Counted from the stretch's first letter, positions 8,905-17,985 are shown. The stretch: DNA of 64,000 nucleotides from JALCOL01 sp022649665 (GCA_030372335.1 JAUDCW010000008.1); one strand, 5' to 3'. Notes: generated by a model from the letters alone, not told the origin. Numbers and translations are program-made.

Positions 8905-9612
8905 CTAATATGTTTTGCGCGCCAGTTTGAAAGCCGCCAGTGACGCGGCACTGGCTTTTTCGACCGGCTGAGTGTCGGACAGCTCGCCTTGGACGACGAT
9001 CCGCGTGTAGCCTTCGATCTCGCCGCAGGTGATCAGCGTCACGATTTTTTTATCCGGCACGACATCCAAATATTGTCCTTGATCCGGCTGAACGCGCACT
9101 TTGTTATACACTGTGTACGTGTACATGTTTTCCAGATCCGTCAAATAGATCTTATCACCGTCTTTAACGCCTTCCAGCGGCGTAAACAACAGTCCCGGCC
9201 GGTCCGCCCGATGGCTCGCAAGCGAATAGTTTCCTTCGCCCATTTTTTGATCTTTCGTCACCGTCCCAGCACCGTACAAAAGGGCGGTATTATCGAGACC
9301 CTTAAAGATCGGCAGATTGATCCCGACACTTGGAACCGCGACGCCGCCGATCACCGCAAAATTCCTGCTGCGGAGCTGCGCTTCCAAAACGGCTTTGGTG
9401 CTGATCGGTTCAACAGAATCGACATCGAAATTCGCTTTTTTCTGATTGTTTTTTTTCAAGTCTTTCTTCGAATAGTGCGCGATCGTTAAATTATCACCGC
9501 GCCGCTCCATCAGCCAATATTTGATCTGCTGATTAAAGACCAGCCCTAGTCCCAGCAAAAGAAGGAGAAGGATCAATAAGTTGCTGAGGCGCCGTTTCTT
9601 TTTTGCTTTCAT
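8905..9612 (-). CDS. srtA: Class A sortase
   Basis: This 235-residue membrane-anchored transpeptidase cleaves LPXTG-type surface proteins and links them to peptidoglycan. A transmembrane segment covers residues 11-28, followed by an extracellular catalytic domain. The triad is visible: His134 in ASHRAD, Cys196 in TLITC and Arg204 in YTRIVV. The ribosome site AAGGGAG precedes the ATG. It is 33 bases downstream of the phosphohexomutase gene on the same strand and may be cotranscribed with it. No LPXTG substrate is encoded in this window. Confidence 0.93.
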   Translation of the reverse strand: MKAKKKRRLSNLLILLLLLLGLGLVFNQQIKYWLMERRGDNLTIAHYSKKDLKKNNQKKANFDVDSVEPISTKAVLEAQLRSRNFAVIGGVAVPSVGINLPIFKGLDNTALLYGAGTVTKDQKMGEGNYSLASHRADRPGLLFTPLEGVKDGDKIYLTDLENMYTYTVYNKVRVQPDQGQYLDVVPDKKIVTLITCGEIEGYTRIVVQGELSDTQPVEKASAASLAAFKLARKTY

Positions 9613-9645
9613 CTTTCTCCCTTCTTTCTGCTACTTTCCCAGCCG

Positions 9646-11142
9646 CTAGATCAGCGGCATCAATTTCGAAAGATCCAATTCATCAAAACGAGTGAAAAAC
9701 TCATACAACCGTTTGAGGACTTGCAGATTTTTCCCCGTGACGTCATTTTCCGCCTGCAAGACGAGAAGCGGTTCGTGAAGACTCATCCGCAGCAAAAACC
9801 AGCCTGTTCCATAGTCGCCGCTGACGTTCACACGGATCCCTTCATGGTTTTCCGGGTCAACTTGCCAATTCGCGGTTGCCGCGGCAAATTCGCTCATCTG
9901 GCGGATCACGTTTTCTCCGTAGCCGTGCACATCTTTCGCATTGATCGTAAAACGGACTTCTTGTGCTTCAACAGGCTGTTTCAATTGGCGGATCAGCTCG
10001 CCCAGCGTCCGGTGCTCTTCGCGCAGCTTCGGCAAAAGCATCAAAATTTTGGCGATCACGTAAGCCCCGTCATCCAAAAAATAATTTTCTTTAAAGGCTG
10101 CATGTCCGCTCGTTTCGATCGCGAGCTCGACCGGTGTGCCTTCTTCATTCAGCTCGATCGCTTTATTGATCACGTTGCGGTAGCCGCTGATAAAGCGGAC
10201 TTGCTTGCCGCCCAATCCTTCAATAAATGTTTTCAAGTGGCTCGAAGTCGGAGAATTCGTAACGATACTCGTATGCGGATGCTCCGCCAAAACGATCTGC
10301 GCCAAGACGGCGATCAAATTATTGCGGTTCAATGCTTCCCCCGCGCTGTCAACGACCGCTGCCCGGTCAACATCGGTATCGAAGATCACTCCGAGATCGG
10401 CATTTTGTGCAGCAACTGCACTGCGGATCGAAGCCATTGCTTCTTTATTGTCTGGATTCGGGATGTGATTCGGGAAATGCCCGTCCGGCGTCAAAAATTG
10501 GCTGCCGGTCGTGTCTGCGCCGAGCGGCTTCAATACTTTGTCAGCAAAAAAGCCGCCCGCCCCGTTGCCGGCATCTACGATGATTTTAAAGCCTTCCAGC
10601 GGTTTTTGTCCATATTTAGCGCTGCCTTTGCGGATTTTCTCCACGAGATCAGCAGCATATTCGCTGATCAAATCGCGGTGAGCGATCGTTCCCGCTGCTG
10701 CAGCCGGTTTTGCCGCTGCTGCATGCGCTAAGATATACGCGATATCCTCTTTTTCTGCGCCGCCGCTCTTGCTGAACACTTTGATCCCATTATAATAGTA
10801 CGGCAAATGACTGGCTGTGATCATGATCCCGGCTGCACAATCAAAATCTGCAAATTGCGTGGCCATAAAAAGCGACGGCGTCGTAGCCAAGCCGACATCA
10901 AGCACTTGAAAACCCATTTTTGAAAAACTGTCGCACATCGCGTCTTTGATGGCAGGACCGGTGATCCGGCTGTCATGGCCGACAGCGATTTTTGCCGGCA
11001 GCGCGACCTGCTTTTCGTTTTTGAGCCAATCTGCGATGCCGCTGGCGATTTCGCTGGCGACTTCCGGCGTGAGCTGCGCTTCGCCGTGATCAGTCGTGAC
11101 CGCCAGCGCACGGATATCTGAACCGTTTTGCAATTCTTTCAT
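9646..11142 (-). CDS. Alpha-D-phosphohexomutase (phosphomannomutase/phosphoglucomutase)
   Basis: This 498-residue enzyme has the four-domain phosphohexomutase layout: the phosphoserine loop ITASHLP near residue 107, the metal-binding loop DTDVDRA near residue 255, the sugar-binding loop ETSGH near residue 343, and a C-terminal phosphate-binding domain. It would interconvert hexose 1- and 6-phosphates, feeding wall polysaccharide or sugar-nucleotide synthesis. The sugar loop differs from the common GEMSGH/GEESGH, so substrate preference between glucose and mannose is open. It is expressed from a promoter divergent to argS. Confidence 0.88.
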   Translation of the reverse strand: MKELQNGSDIRALAVTTDHGEAQLTPEVASEIASGIADWLKNEKQVALPAKIAVGHDSRITGPAIKDAMCDSFSKMGFQVLDVGLATTPSLFMATQFADFDCAAGIMITASHLPYYYNGIKVFSKSGGAEKEDIAYILAHAAAAKPAAAAGTIAHRDLISEYAADLVEKIRKGSAKYGQKPLEGFKIIVDAGNGAGGFFADKVLKPLGADTTGSQFLTPDGHFPNHIPNPDNKEAMASIRSAVAAQNADLGVIFDTDVDRAAVVDSAGEALNRNNLIAVLAQIVLAEHPHTSIVTNSPTSSHLKTFIEGLGGKQVRFISGYRNVINKAIELNEEGTPVELAIETSGHAAFKENYFLDDGAYVIAKILMLLPKLREEHRTLGELIRQLKQPVEAQEVRFTINAKDVHGYGENVIRQMSEFAAATANWQVDPENHEGIRVNVSGDYGTGWFLLRMSLHEPLLVLQAENDVTGKNLQVLKRLYEFFTRFDELDLSKLMPLI

Positions 11143-11174
11143 GGTTTTCCTCCTTGAAATTTTCTACTGCCCTC

Positions 11175-11204
11175 ATTATCGCGAATTTCACTCCTAAAAA
11201 GCAA
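11175..11204 (-). promoter_or_regulatory. Promoter of the phosphohexomutase gene
   Basis: TTGCTT, 18 nt spacer, GATAAT on the minus strand, about 35 nt before the start codon. Confidence 0.55.
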
Positions 11205-11266
11205 GCTGTTTGCCAAACTTCTCGCACATTGCGCTGATTCTTCATATAGAAAGCCGGCCGATAATC

Positions 11267-11275
11267 TGCTATAAT
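11267..11275 (+). promoter_or_regulatory. Extended -10 promoter of argS
   Basis: A perfect extended -10, TGC-TATAAT, stands 70 nt before the argS start. No T-box or other leader structure is visible between them. Confidence 0.65.
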
Positions 11276-11344
11276 GGCTCTTGACTTTTTAGACACTTGA
11301 AATGTTTGAAAAAATACAGCAAAAATAAATGGAGGAAATCATTC

Positions 11345-13036
11345 ATGAGTGACAAAGCGATTGTCGTCGACGCCTTGGCGCCGGTCCTCAACTCTTATTT
11401 GACCGCAAGTGAGATCAACGCCCTGATCGAAAAACCGAAATCCAGCGACCACGGGGATCTCGCCTTCCCAGCCTTTTCTTTGGCGAAGATCATGCGGAAA
11501 GCCCCGCAAATGATCGCCCAGGAAATCAGCGAAGCGATCGACCAAACGAATTTTGACCGTGTCGAAGTGCTGGGACCATACATCAATTTCTTTTTGAATA
11601 AAAAGCAAGTCAGTGCCGACATCCTGCAAACGATTTTGACAGAAGGCGCACATTTCGGCGACGCCGCAGAAGGCCTCGGCCAAACGGTCACGATCGACAT
11701 GTCTTCACCGAACATCGCCAAACCGATCTCGATGGGCCACTTGCGCTCGACGGTGATCGGAAACGCGATCGCTGAGATATTGCGCAAGATCGGCTACACG
11801 CCGTTTAAGATCAATCATTTGGGCGACTGGGGCACCCAGTTCGGCAAATTGATCGTCGCCTACAAGCTTTGGGGGTCTGAAGAAGAAGTCAAAGCTGATC
11901 CGATCACAAATCTTTTGCGCTACTACGTCCACTTTCACGAAGAAGCGGAAAAAAATCCCGCGCTGAACGACGAAGCCCGCAGCTGGTTCAAAAAACTAGA
12001 AGAAGGCGACGCTGAAGCAGTGCACCTTTGGAAATGGTTCCGCTCGGAATCGCTGAAAGAATTCGGCAAGATCTATGCGATGCTCGGAGTCGAATTCGAC
12101 TCCGATAACGGGGAAGCTTTCTACAATGACAAAATGGATGCCGTGATCGAACTTTTAGAAGAAAAACATCTGCTGAAAGAAGATCAAGGGGCGGAGATCG
12201 TCGACTTGAGCGCCTATGACCTTAATCCGGCGCTGATCCGCAAAACCGACGGCGCAACGCTTTATATCACGCGCGATTTGGCTGCCGCGATCTACCGGAA
12301 AAATGAATACAATTTTGCCAAATCCCTCTATGTCGTCGGCAATGAACAAAGCAACCACTTCAAACAATTGAAAGCCGTTTTAAAAGAACTCGGTTTTGAC
12401 TGGGCAGACGACATCATTCACATCCCGTTTGGTTTGATCACCCAAGGCGGCAAAAAACTTTCCACACGCAAAGGCAAAATCGTGCTGCTTGAAAAAGTGC
12501 TGAATGATGCGATCGAAAGTGCGAAAGAGCAGATCCATGAAAAAAATCCGGACCTTAAAAACGCCGCGGAAGTCGCTCACCAAGTCGGTGTCGGTGCAGT
12601 CGTCTTCCATGATTTGAAAAACGACCGTCTCAACAATTTCGACTTTGATCTGGAAGAAGTCGTGCGCTTCGAAGGTGAGACCGGTCCGTATGTTCAATAT
12701 ACCCGTGCCCGCAGCATGAGCATCTTGCGGAAAGCCGCTTTCACCGGGGACCCCAATGCCGTTTATGCACTCGCAGATGAAAACAGCTGGGAAGTCGTCA
12801 AACTTTTAGGCGAATTTCCAGATGCCGTGACGCGTGCTGCCAAATTATATGAACCATCGGTGATCGCAAAACACGCCCTCCATTTGGCGCAAGCGTTCAA
12901 TAAATATTATGCGAACGTCAAGATCATCGATGACGACGCCGAAATGCCGGCGCGCTTGGCACTCGTTCAAGCTGTAACGATCGTCTTGAAAGAAGACCTG
13001 CGTCTTTTGGGCCTCGAAGCCCCTGATGAAATGTAA
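11345..13036 (+). CDS. argS: Arginyl-tRNA synthetase
   Basis: This 563-residue class I synthetase has the ArgS N-terminal additional domain, the HIGH-equivalent HLRS in SMGHLRSTVIG near residue 135, the KMSKS-equivalent KLSTRKG near residue 377 and the anticodon-binding DALR domain at the C terminus (ending EAPDEM). It charges tRNA-Arg with arginine. The chosen ATG has GGAGG nine bases upstream; an earlier in-frame ATG at 11297 has none. The gene is monocistronic, between its own promoter and a strong terminator. Confidence 0.96.
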   Translation: MSDKAIVVDALAPVLNSYLTASEINALIEKPKSSDHGDLAFPAFSLAKIMRKAPQMIAQEISEAIDQTNFDRVEVLGPYINFFLNKKQVSADILQTILTEGAHFGDAAEGLGQTVTIDMSSPNIAKPISMGHLRSTVIGNAIAEILRKIGYTPFKINHLGDWGTQFGKLIVAYKLWGSEEEVKADPITNLLRYYVHFHEEAEKNPALNDEARSWFKKLEEGDAEAVHLWKWFRSESLKEFGKIYAMLGVEFDSDNGEAFYNDKMDAVIELLEEKHLLKEDQGAEIVDLSAYDLNPALIRKTDGATLYITRDLAAAIYRKNEYNFAKSLYVVGNEQSNHFKQLKAVLKELGFDWADDIIHIPFGLITQGGKKLSTRKGKIVLLEKVLNDAIESAKEQIHEKNPDLKNAAEVAHQVGVGAVVFHDLKNDRLNNFDFDLEEVVRFEGETGPYVQYTRARSMSILRKAAFTGDPNAVYALADENSWEVVKLLGEFPDAVTRAAKLYEPSVIAKHALHLAQAFNKYYANVKIIDDDAEMPARLALVQAVTIVLKEDLRLLGLEAPDEM

Positions 13037-13052
13037 TCAAAATCGGGCAATC

Positions 13053-13103
13053 GAAAAGCTGCCGTTTCAAACCTCGTGAAGGTTTGAAGCAGCAGCTTTT
13101 TTG
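13053..13103. terminator. Bidirectional terminator between argS and malY
   Basis: AAAAGCTGC...TTTCAAACC, a short loop, then GGTTTGAA...GCAGCTTTTTT. A long stem flanked by A-run and T-run, serving the convergent genes on both sides. Confidence 0.85.
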
Positions 13104-13122
13104 ATTTTTACTGATCAGCAGC

Positions 13123-14316
13123 CTATTTTTTGTTCAGCTTCCGCACTTCCGTAATAATATTCTCAACGGCCATCTCAATGTATTTTGGATCAGTCGCCAT
13201 ATTCAGGCGGACGCATCCTTTGCTTTGATCGCTGAACCATTCGCCGAAATCGATCGCGAGGCGGCTTTTGTTTTGGATAAAGTCTTTGATCTCATCATTT
13301 GGCACGTAAGTGGAAAGATCGAGCCACGCCAAGTAAGTGCCCTCCAGCTCAGTCACGACGATCTTCGGCGCGTATTCGTTCAAGTTTTCTTTCAAATAGT
13401 TGAAATTGTGTTCGATCGTCGCAAGCAGCCCTTCCAGCCAGTCTTCTCCGCCGCGATAAGCCGCTTCGCAAGCGATCTGGCCCATCACGCTGTTTTCAAC
13501 TTGATTGAGTGTTTTCATCGCTTCATCATATCTTTCGCGCAGCTCCGCATCTGGGATCACGACATGTGCGTTCAGAAGACAGGCTAAGTTGAATGTTTTC
13601 GAAGGGGCGGTGCAGACGATCAGATTTTTATGGTACGCTCCGTTGCCGGCGGACAAGCTGGAAGTAAATTTGCGGCCGCCGAGAATGATGTCTTGATGGA
13701 TCTCGTCTGAGATCACCAAAACCGCATGTTTCCGGCAGATCTCCAAGACAGCGGCGACTTCTTCTGCGCTCCAGACACGACCGACTGGATTGGCAGGCGA
13801 GCAAAAAATAAACATTTTAACGTGTTCGGTGATGATTTTTTCTTCGAAGTCTTCCAGATCCATGAAATAGCGGCCATTTTCGGATTTCAATTCCGAGCGG
13901 ACCAGTTTTCGGTGATTATCTTTGACAACATTGTGAAAAGGATAGTAGACCGGCGACTGGATCATGATCGCGTCGCCCTCATTCGTGAGGCCGCGGACCA
14001 TCCAATGCAAGGCGGGAACGACTCCCGGTGCAAACCGCACCCATTCTTTTTGAACGACAGTGCCGTGGCGCTTTTTCTGCCAGTCGATCAATGCCTGGTA
14101 GTATGAATCGGGAACTGTTGTGTAGCCGAAGACCCCGTGATCGACGCGCTCGTGCAGCGCCTCTTGGACGACTTCCGGCGTTTTGAATTCCATATCAGCG
14201 ACCCACATCGCGATCAAGTCCGCGTCCCCGAAGCGCTCCTTGAGTGCGTCCCATTTCAATGAAGCGGTCGCAAGGCGGTCGACCGCGTATCTTTCAACAA
14301 ATTCTTCCATTTCCAT
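13123..14316 (-). CDS. MalY/PatB-type PLP-dependent C-S lyase
   Basis: This 397-residue fold-type I aminotransferase-like protein has the PLP-binding Lys in APSKTFNLA, the cofactor Asp in VISDEIHQDI and an NPVGRVWS segment. This is the MalY/PatB family, mostly cystathionine beta-lyases acting on cystathionine or cysteine. ATG 14316 is eight bases after GAGGAGG; upstream in-frame codons lack a site. It is divergent from a putative vitamin B6 salvage operon, which would supply its cofactor; that link is inference. Confidence 0.87.
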   Translation of the reverse strand: MEMEEFVERYAVDRLATASLKWDALKERFGDADLIAMWVADMEFKTPEVVQEALHERVDHGVFGYTTVPDSYYQALIDWQKKRHGTVVQKEWVRFAPGVVPALHWMVRGLTNEGDAIMIQSPVYYPFHNVVKDNHRKLVRSELKSENGRYFMDLEDFEEKIITEHVKMFIFCSPANPVGRVWSAEEVAAVLEICRKHAVLVISDEIHQDIILGGRKFTSSLSAGNGAYHKNLIVCTAPSKTFNLACLLNAHVVIPDAELRERYDEAMKTLNQVENSVMGQIACEAAYRGGEDWLEGLLATIEHNFNYLKENLNEYAPKIVVTELEGTYLAWLDLSTYVPNDEIKDFIQNKSRLAIDFGEWFSDQSKGCVRLNMATDPKYIEMAVENIITEVRKLNKK

Positions 14317-14350
14317 CTTTATTTCCTCCTCTATCACGCTCTTTTCCAAA

Positions 14351-14379
14351 ACCATACGTTTTGATTTGTTGAGTGTCAA
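14351..14379 (-). promoter_or_regulatory. Promoter of the MalY-like gene
   Basis: Consensus TTGACA, 17 nt spacer, TATGGT on the minus strand, 35 nt upstream of the start codon. Confidence 0.75.
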
Positions 14380-14451
14380 TAGCTTCGCTCAGGAAAACAA
14401 CCGCTGTTTTCAGAAAGAAGAACTTCTTTTTTAATTGGATGAGACAACTAT

Positions 14452-14472
14452 CAGCCAATTGGCTGTTTTTTT
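14452..14472 (+). promoter_or_regulatory. Perfect dyad with T-run upstream of pdxK
   Basis: The 14-base perfect palindrome CAGCCAATTGGCTG is followed by TTTTTTT on the plus strand, 60 nt before the pdxK-like start. It could be an operator, or a small terminator/attenuator if transcription begins further upstream. No plus-strand gene upstream needs a terminator here. Confidence 0.4.
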
Positions 14473-14487
14473 CTTTTCTCATTTGTT

Positions 14488-14493
14488 TATAAT
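14488..14493 (+). promoter_or_regulatory. -10 of the vitamin B6 operon promoter
   Basis: TATAAT 40 nt before the start codon. The -35 position falls in the T-run behind the dyad at 14452 and is poor, so the promoter may need an activator. Confidence 0.45.
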
Positions 14494-14532
14494 CAAATAC
14501 AAAGCGTTTATCACATTAAAGGAGGGTTTTAG

Positions 14533-15345
14533 ATGAAAAATGTGCTGGCGATCAGCGGTTCGGATATTTTAGCCGGCGGCGGCTTGCAAGCTGATCTGAA
14601 AACATTCGAAGAATATTCGCTATTCGGCTTGAATGTGATCACAAGTATCGTCACGATCCAGCAAAATGATTTTGCGATCCATCCCGTCGCGCTTCCGGTG
14701 CTGGAAGAACAGCTCGAATCGATCCGGCAGAGCGCAGCACTCTCTGGTATCAAGATCGGTCTCATCGGCAGTTCAGCCTTTTTGCCGCTGATCCGCGACT
14801 TTTTGGATCAGCTGCCGCCGAACGTTCCGGTCATCCTTGATCCGGTCCTAGCATTCAAAGAAACCGCGCAGCAAGCACAAGCCGCGTACATCGAAGCGCT
14901 GAAAACGGCACTTTTCCCGCGCGCGACCTTGATCACGCCGAATCTCAAAGAAGCTGAGCTTTTGAGCGGACACCCGATCCGAACGATCGCCGATATGAAA
15001 GAAGCCGCGAAAATCTTAAAAAATTTTGGTCCGGACGTCGTGATCAAGGGCGGCGGCCGGATACCAGGAGCACTGGCGATCGATCTTTTTTGGGACGGCC
15101 GCAAGTTTCGCGAATTTTCGATGCCCAAGCTTGCTTCGCCTTGTGTTAATGGTGCAGGATGCACTTTTTCTTCCGCAATTTTATCCAATTATATTCTACA
15201 TGAAGATCTGCCCGCCGCGATCGAACGCAGCAAGCGTTTCGTATATGACGGCATCCGCCACGGCGTACTGCTGAATGAAACATCCGGCAACGTCAATCAG
15301 GGCGGCTATCGAAAGGAGAAACAATTAAATGATCAAATCGCATGA
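14533..15345 (+). CDS. pdxK: Pyridoxal/hydroxymethylpyrimidine kinase (PdxK/ThiD family)
   Basis: This 270-residue ribokinase-fold kinase starts with AISGSDILAGGGLQADL, has ITPNLKEAELL in the middle and the anion-hole segment VNGAGCTFSSAI near residue 208, a variant of the family's GTGC. The ThiD-type family phosphorylates pyridoxal or hydroxymethylpyrimidine. Pyridoxal is favoured because the next gene is an ECF S component and no thiamine genes are nearby; this is inference. The ribosome site AAAGGAGGG is strong. The gene overlaps the next by 17 bases. Confidence 0.82.
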   Translation: MKNVLAISGSDILAGGGLQADLKTFEEYSLFGLNVITSIVTIQQNDFAIHPVALPVLEEQLESIRQSAALSGIKIGLIGSSAFLPLIRDFLDQLPPNVPVILDPVLAFKETAQQAQAAYIEALKTALFPRATLITPNLKEAELLSGHPIRTIADMKEAAKILKNFGPDVVIKGGGRIPGALAIDLFWDGRKFREFSMPKLASPCVNGAGCTFSSAILSNYILHEDLPAAIERSKRFVYDGIRHGVLLNETSGNVNQGGYRKEKQLNDQIA

Positions 15346-15826
15346 TATCCCCAAACTCGCAATGCTGGTAGCTTTGACGACCGCTCTATCGATTTTCGTA
15401 GTGATCCCCGTTCCGGCGACTAATGGCTTTGTCACTTTGTGTGAAGTCGGGATCTACGTCACGGCTCTTCTTTATAACCCGACCGCCGCGCTGATCGTCG
15501 GCGCTGCAAGCGGCGGCTTAACCGATATGATCTCCGGCTATCCGCAGTGGATCATTTTCTCGATCTTGATCCATGGTCTGCAAGGCTTGACAGCTGGCCT
15601 TCTCGTCCAAAAGCTGCCAAACAAATATCGCTTGCTGAGTTTGATCCCGGCCAGCATCGTAATGATCGTTGGCTATGCCTTTGCAACCGGGCTCTTATAC
15701 GGCGTTCCCGCGGGATTTGCCTCGATCCCCGGAAACATTATCCAAAACACTGTTGGCGCACTTGTCAGTATTCCTGTATATTTAGGGGTAAGAAGAACGA
15801 TTCCGAAACTTCGGCATAACCAATAA
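15329..15826 (+). CDS. ECF transporter S component (probable pyridoxine type)
   Basis: This 165-residue, very hydrophobic protein with five or six membrane segments resembles the substrate-capture subunits of energy-coupling factor transporters (EVGIYVTALLYNP, GGLTDMISGYPQW). It would bind a vitamin and use the shared EcfA/EcfA'/EcfT module encoded elsewhere. Overlap with the kinase gene suggests the substrate is a B6 vitamer. Ribosome site GAAAGGAG lies inside the kinase gene. Specificity is inferred from context only. Confidence 0.8.
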   Translation: MIKSHDIPKLAMLVALTTALSIFVVIPVPATNGFVTLCEVGIYVTALLYNPTAALIVGAASGGLTDMISGYPQWIIFSILIHGLQGLTAGLLVQKLPNKYRLLSLIPASIVMIVGYAFATGLLYGVPAGFASIPGNIIQNTVGALVSIPVYLGVRRTIPKLRHNQ

Positions 15827-15845
15827 AAGAAAGAGGGCTTTTTTG

Positions 15846-16406
15846 ATGGCAGCGACACCAGAAAAAATAGAAAAAGATTTAACGCAGATCGTCAAAGATA
15901 TTTTGAAAGAAGCACATTTGCGCAGCGATGACTTATTCGTTTTAGGCTGCAGCACCAGCGAAGTCACGGGCGGACATATCGGCAAACAATCCAATCCGGA
16001 GATCGGCAGCTTGATCGTGGAAACGATCAAAGGTATTCTTGACCCGCTTCACATCCGCCTCGCGGTCCAAGGCTGCGAACACATCAACCGGGCGCTGGTC
16101 GTGGAACGCTCGACTGCTGACTTGAAGGGTTTTGAAGAAGTCTGTGTTGTTCCGGCGCTTCATGCGGGCGGTGCTTGTTCAGTGGCGGCGTTTGAATTGT
16201 TTGATGACCCGATCGAAGTCGAACATGTCGTTGCCCAAGCCGGGATCGATATCGGCGACACCGCGATCGGCATGCATATCAAACATGTTCAAGTTCCAGT
16301 TCGCCCAAGCCTGACTGAACTCGGCAGTGCTCACGTAACAGCGCTTCGGAGTCGTCCAAAATATATTGGCGGTCCGCGCGCACAATATCCTGATCAAAAA
16401 GTCTGA
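15846..16406 (+). CDS. TIGR01440/DUF436 family protein (YwlG-like)
   Basis: This 186-residue soluble protein belongs to the conserved UPF0340/TIGR01440 family. It has a VLGCSTSEVTGGHIGKQSN segment and later GGACSVAAFELF. The molecular function of the family is unknown. It follows the ECF S component by about 20 bases and is probably the third gene of the same operon, which ties it loosely to B6 metabolism. ATG 15846 is eight bases after GAGGG; a TTG one codon earlier is less likely. Confidence 0.85.
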   Translation: MAATPEKIEKDLTQIVKDILKEAHLRSDDLFVLGCSTSEVTGGHIGKQSNPEIGSLIVETIKGILDPLHIRLAVQGCEHINRALVVERSTADLKGFEEVCVVPALHAGGACSVAAFELFDDPIEVEHVVAQAGIDIGDTAIGMHIKHVQVPVRPSLTELGSAHVTALRSRPKYIGGPRAQYPDQKV

Positions 16407-16429
16407 TCGATATAGGATCGATGGACAGC

Positions 16430-16468
16430 AAAAAAGGGATCAAATCGCAACCGATTTGATCCCTTTTT
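16430..16468. terminator. Bidirectional terminator
   Basis: A perfect 12-bp stem, GGGATCAAATCG/CGATTTGATCCC with loop CAAC, flanked by A6 and T5. It ends both the B6 operon and pepV. Confidence 0.92.
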
Positions 16469-16477
16469 CGTGCTTCT

Positions 16478-17887
16478 TTATTTCGCTAATTGATAAAGCG
16501 CATCGCCATAGATCGCAGCAGATTTCAAAATATCATCGACTTTCATATATTCGTTGGCTTGGTGCATCGTATCTTCGTAGCCTGGGAACTGCGCACCATA
16601 CGCAACGCCGCGTTTCAATAAGCGGCCATATGTCCCGCCGCCGATGATCTGTTCATAACCTTTTTGACCAGTATGTTTTTCATATACGTCCAGCAGCGTT
16701 TTGACCAATGGATCATCTTGCGGTACGTAATGCGGCGGCATGTCCCGTTCGCCTTTGGAAACTTTCGAGCGGCTGCCGACTGCTTTTTGCAAATGATCGA
16801 TGATCTTGTCGCTTGTCGTCCCTTGCGGATAGCGGAAGTTCAGTACCAGCTCATTGTCCGAGCTGCCGGAGCCAAAACGCAAGATCCCGACGTTCATCGT
16901 TAATTCGCCCATTTTCGGATCTTTGAAGGCCGCCCCGCTTTTTTCAGCGCGGTAATCATCATGGAACAAGTCTCCTGCCAGCTCCAAGAAGTCTTTAGCG
17001 CCTTCGCCGAAGTCTTTGGCCATCAGGAAGTGTGCCAGATAGGTCCCGCCGTTGATCCCGAGTTGCGGACTTGCGCCGTGTGCAGCTTTCCCTTTCAGCT
17101 CCATCGTCACCGTATTGCCATTGACGTCGGTCGTACCAGTCAATTTGTTTTCTGCCAAATAATGATCGAACTCTTTGACCAGTTCTTTTGCTGCATCTTC
17201 ACTCGGCGCTTTCACGACCGCTTTGGCACTTTCCGGCACCATATTTTCACGAAGCCCCGCTGCAAAAGAAACCAGCGAATATGCTCCGCCGTTCGTTCCG
17301 GAGAAACGCAAAAATGCACTGACATTTCCTTTTTCACCGTTGATGATCGGGAATTCTGCATCTGGAGAAAAACCGAAGTCCGGGGCTTTTTCTGTTTTGA
17401 AATAATGCTCCATATCGCCCCAGCCGCTTTCTTCATCCGTTCCGATCACAAAGCGGATTTTTTTGCTGAGCGGGAGCTTGAGGTCTTTGATGATCTTCAT
17501 TGCGTAGTAAGCTGCGATCGCCGGTCCCTTGTCATCACTTGAGCCGCGGGCATAAAGCTTTCCGTCTTTGATCACCGGCTGGTAAGGATCCGTCTTCCAG
17601 CCGCTGCCGGCAGGAACAACGTCCATGTGGCCGAACATCCCGAGCGTTTCGGCCCCTTCACCCAAATCGATATGGCCGGCATAGTTGTCGACATTTTTTG
17701 TTTGAAAACCGTCGCGTTCACCGTAAGAAAGCATTTTCAACAAAGCTTCTTTCGGTCCCGGTCCAAACGGCGCATCCGGCGTTGCGGCATCGTCATCCCG
17801 CTCACTGTTGATTTTCAAGAGCTCGAACAAATCCTTCATCATTGCCTCTTTGCGAAGTGCCACTTCTTTTTCCCAATCGATATTCAT
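16478..17887 (-). CDS. pepV: Dipeptidase PepV (M20 family)
   Basis: This 469-residue zinc dipeptidase has the M20 signature GMFGHMDVVPAGSGW (metal His and catalytic Asp) near residue 87, RGSSDDKGP with the bridging Asp near 118, and TDEESGWGD with the general-base Glu near 152. It hydrolyses dipeptides in the cytoplasm, part of lactic-acid-bacterial peptide nutrition. ATG 17887 is eight bases after AAGGAG, and the MNIDWEKEV start fits the family; the upstream frame extension has no site. Confidence 0.94.
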   Translation of the reverse strand: MNIDWEKEVALRKEAMMKDLFELLKINSERDDDAATPDAPFGPGPKEALLKMLSYGERDGFQTKNVDNYAGHIDLGEGAETLGMFGHMDVVPAGSGWKTDPYQPVIKDGKLYARGSSDDKGPAIAAYYAMKIIKDLKLPLSKKIRFVIGTDEESGWGDMEHYFKTEKAPDFGFSPDAEFPIINGEKGNVSAFLRFSGTNGGAYSLVSFAAGLRENMVPESAKAVVKAPSEDAAKELVKEFDHYLAENKLTGTTDVNGNTVTMELKGKAAHGASPQLGINGGTYLAHFLMAKDFGEGAKDFLELAGDLFHDDYRAEKSGAAFKDPKMGELTMNVGILRFGSGSSDNELVLNFRYPQGTTSDKIIDHLQKAVGSRSKVSKGERDMPPHYVPQDDPLVKTLLDVYEKHTGQKGYEQIIGGGTYGRLLKRGVAYGAQFPGYEDTMHQANEYMKVDDILKSAAIYGDALYQLAK

Positions 17888-17918
17888 AACGCACGCTCCT
17901 TTACTTTGTCTTTGTTTC

Positions 17919-17927
17919 ATCATACCA
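17919..17927 (-). promoter_or_regulatory. Extended -10 promoter of pepV
   Basis: TGG-TATGAT on the minus strand about 35 nt upstream of the pepV ATG; -35 weak. Confidence 0.5.
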
Positions 17928-17985
17928 TGATTCCAAAGAAAAGATTTCAAAAATTGCTTGCAAGACAGTCGAGGAGCTGAAAAAA

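Noticed and set aside
9721..10731. 336-codon plus-strand frame opposite the phosphohexomutase
   Set aside because: Shadow of a clearly conserved enzyme on the other strand; no start signals or recognisable domain.
14452..14472. Plain terminator for an upstream plus-strand gene
   Set aside because: No plus-strand gene lies between the argS terminator at 13.1 kb and this point; kept as operator or attenuator candidate instead.
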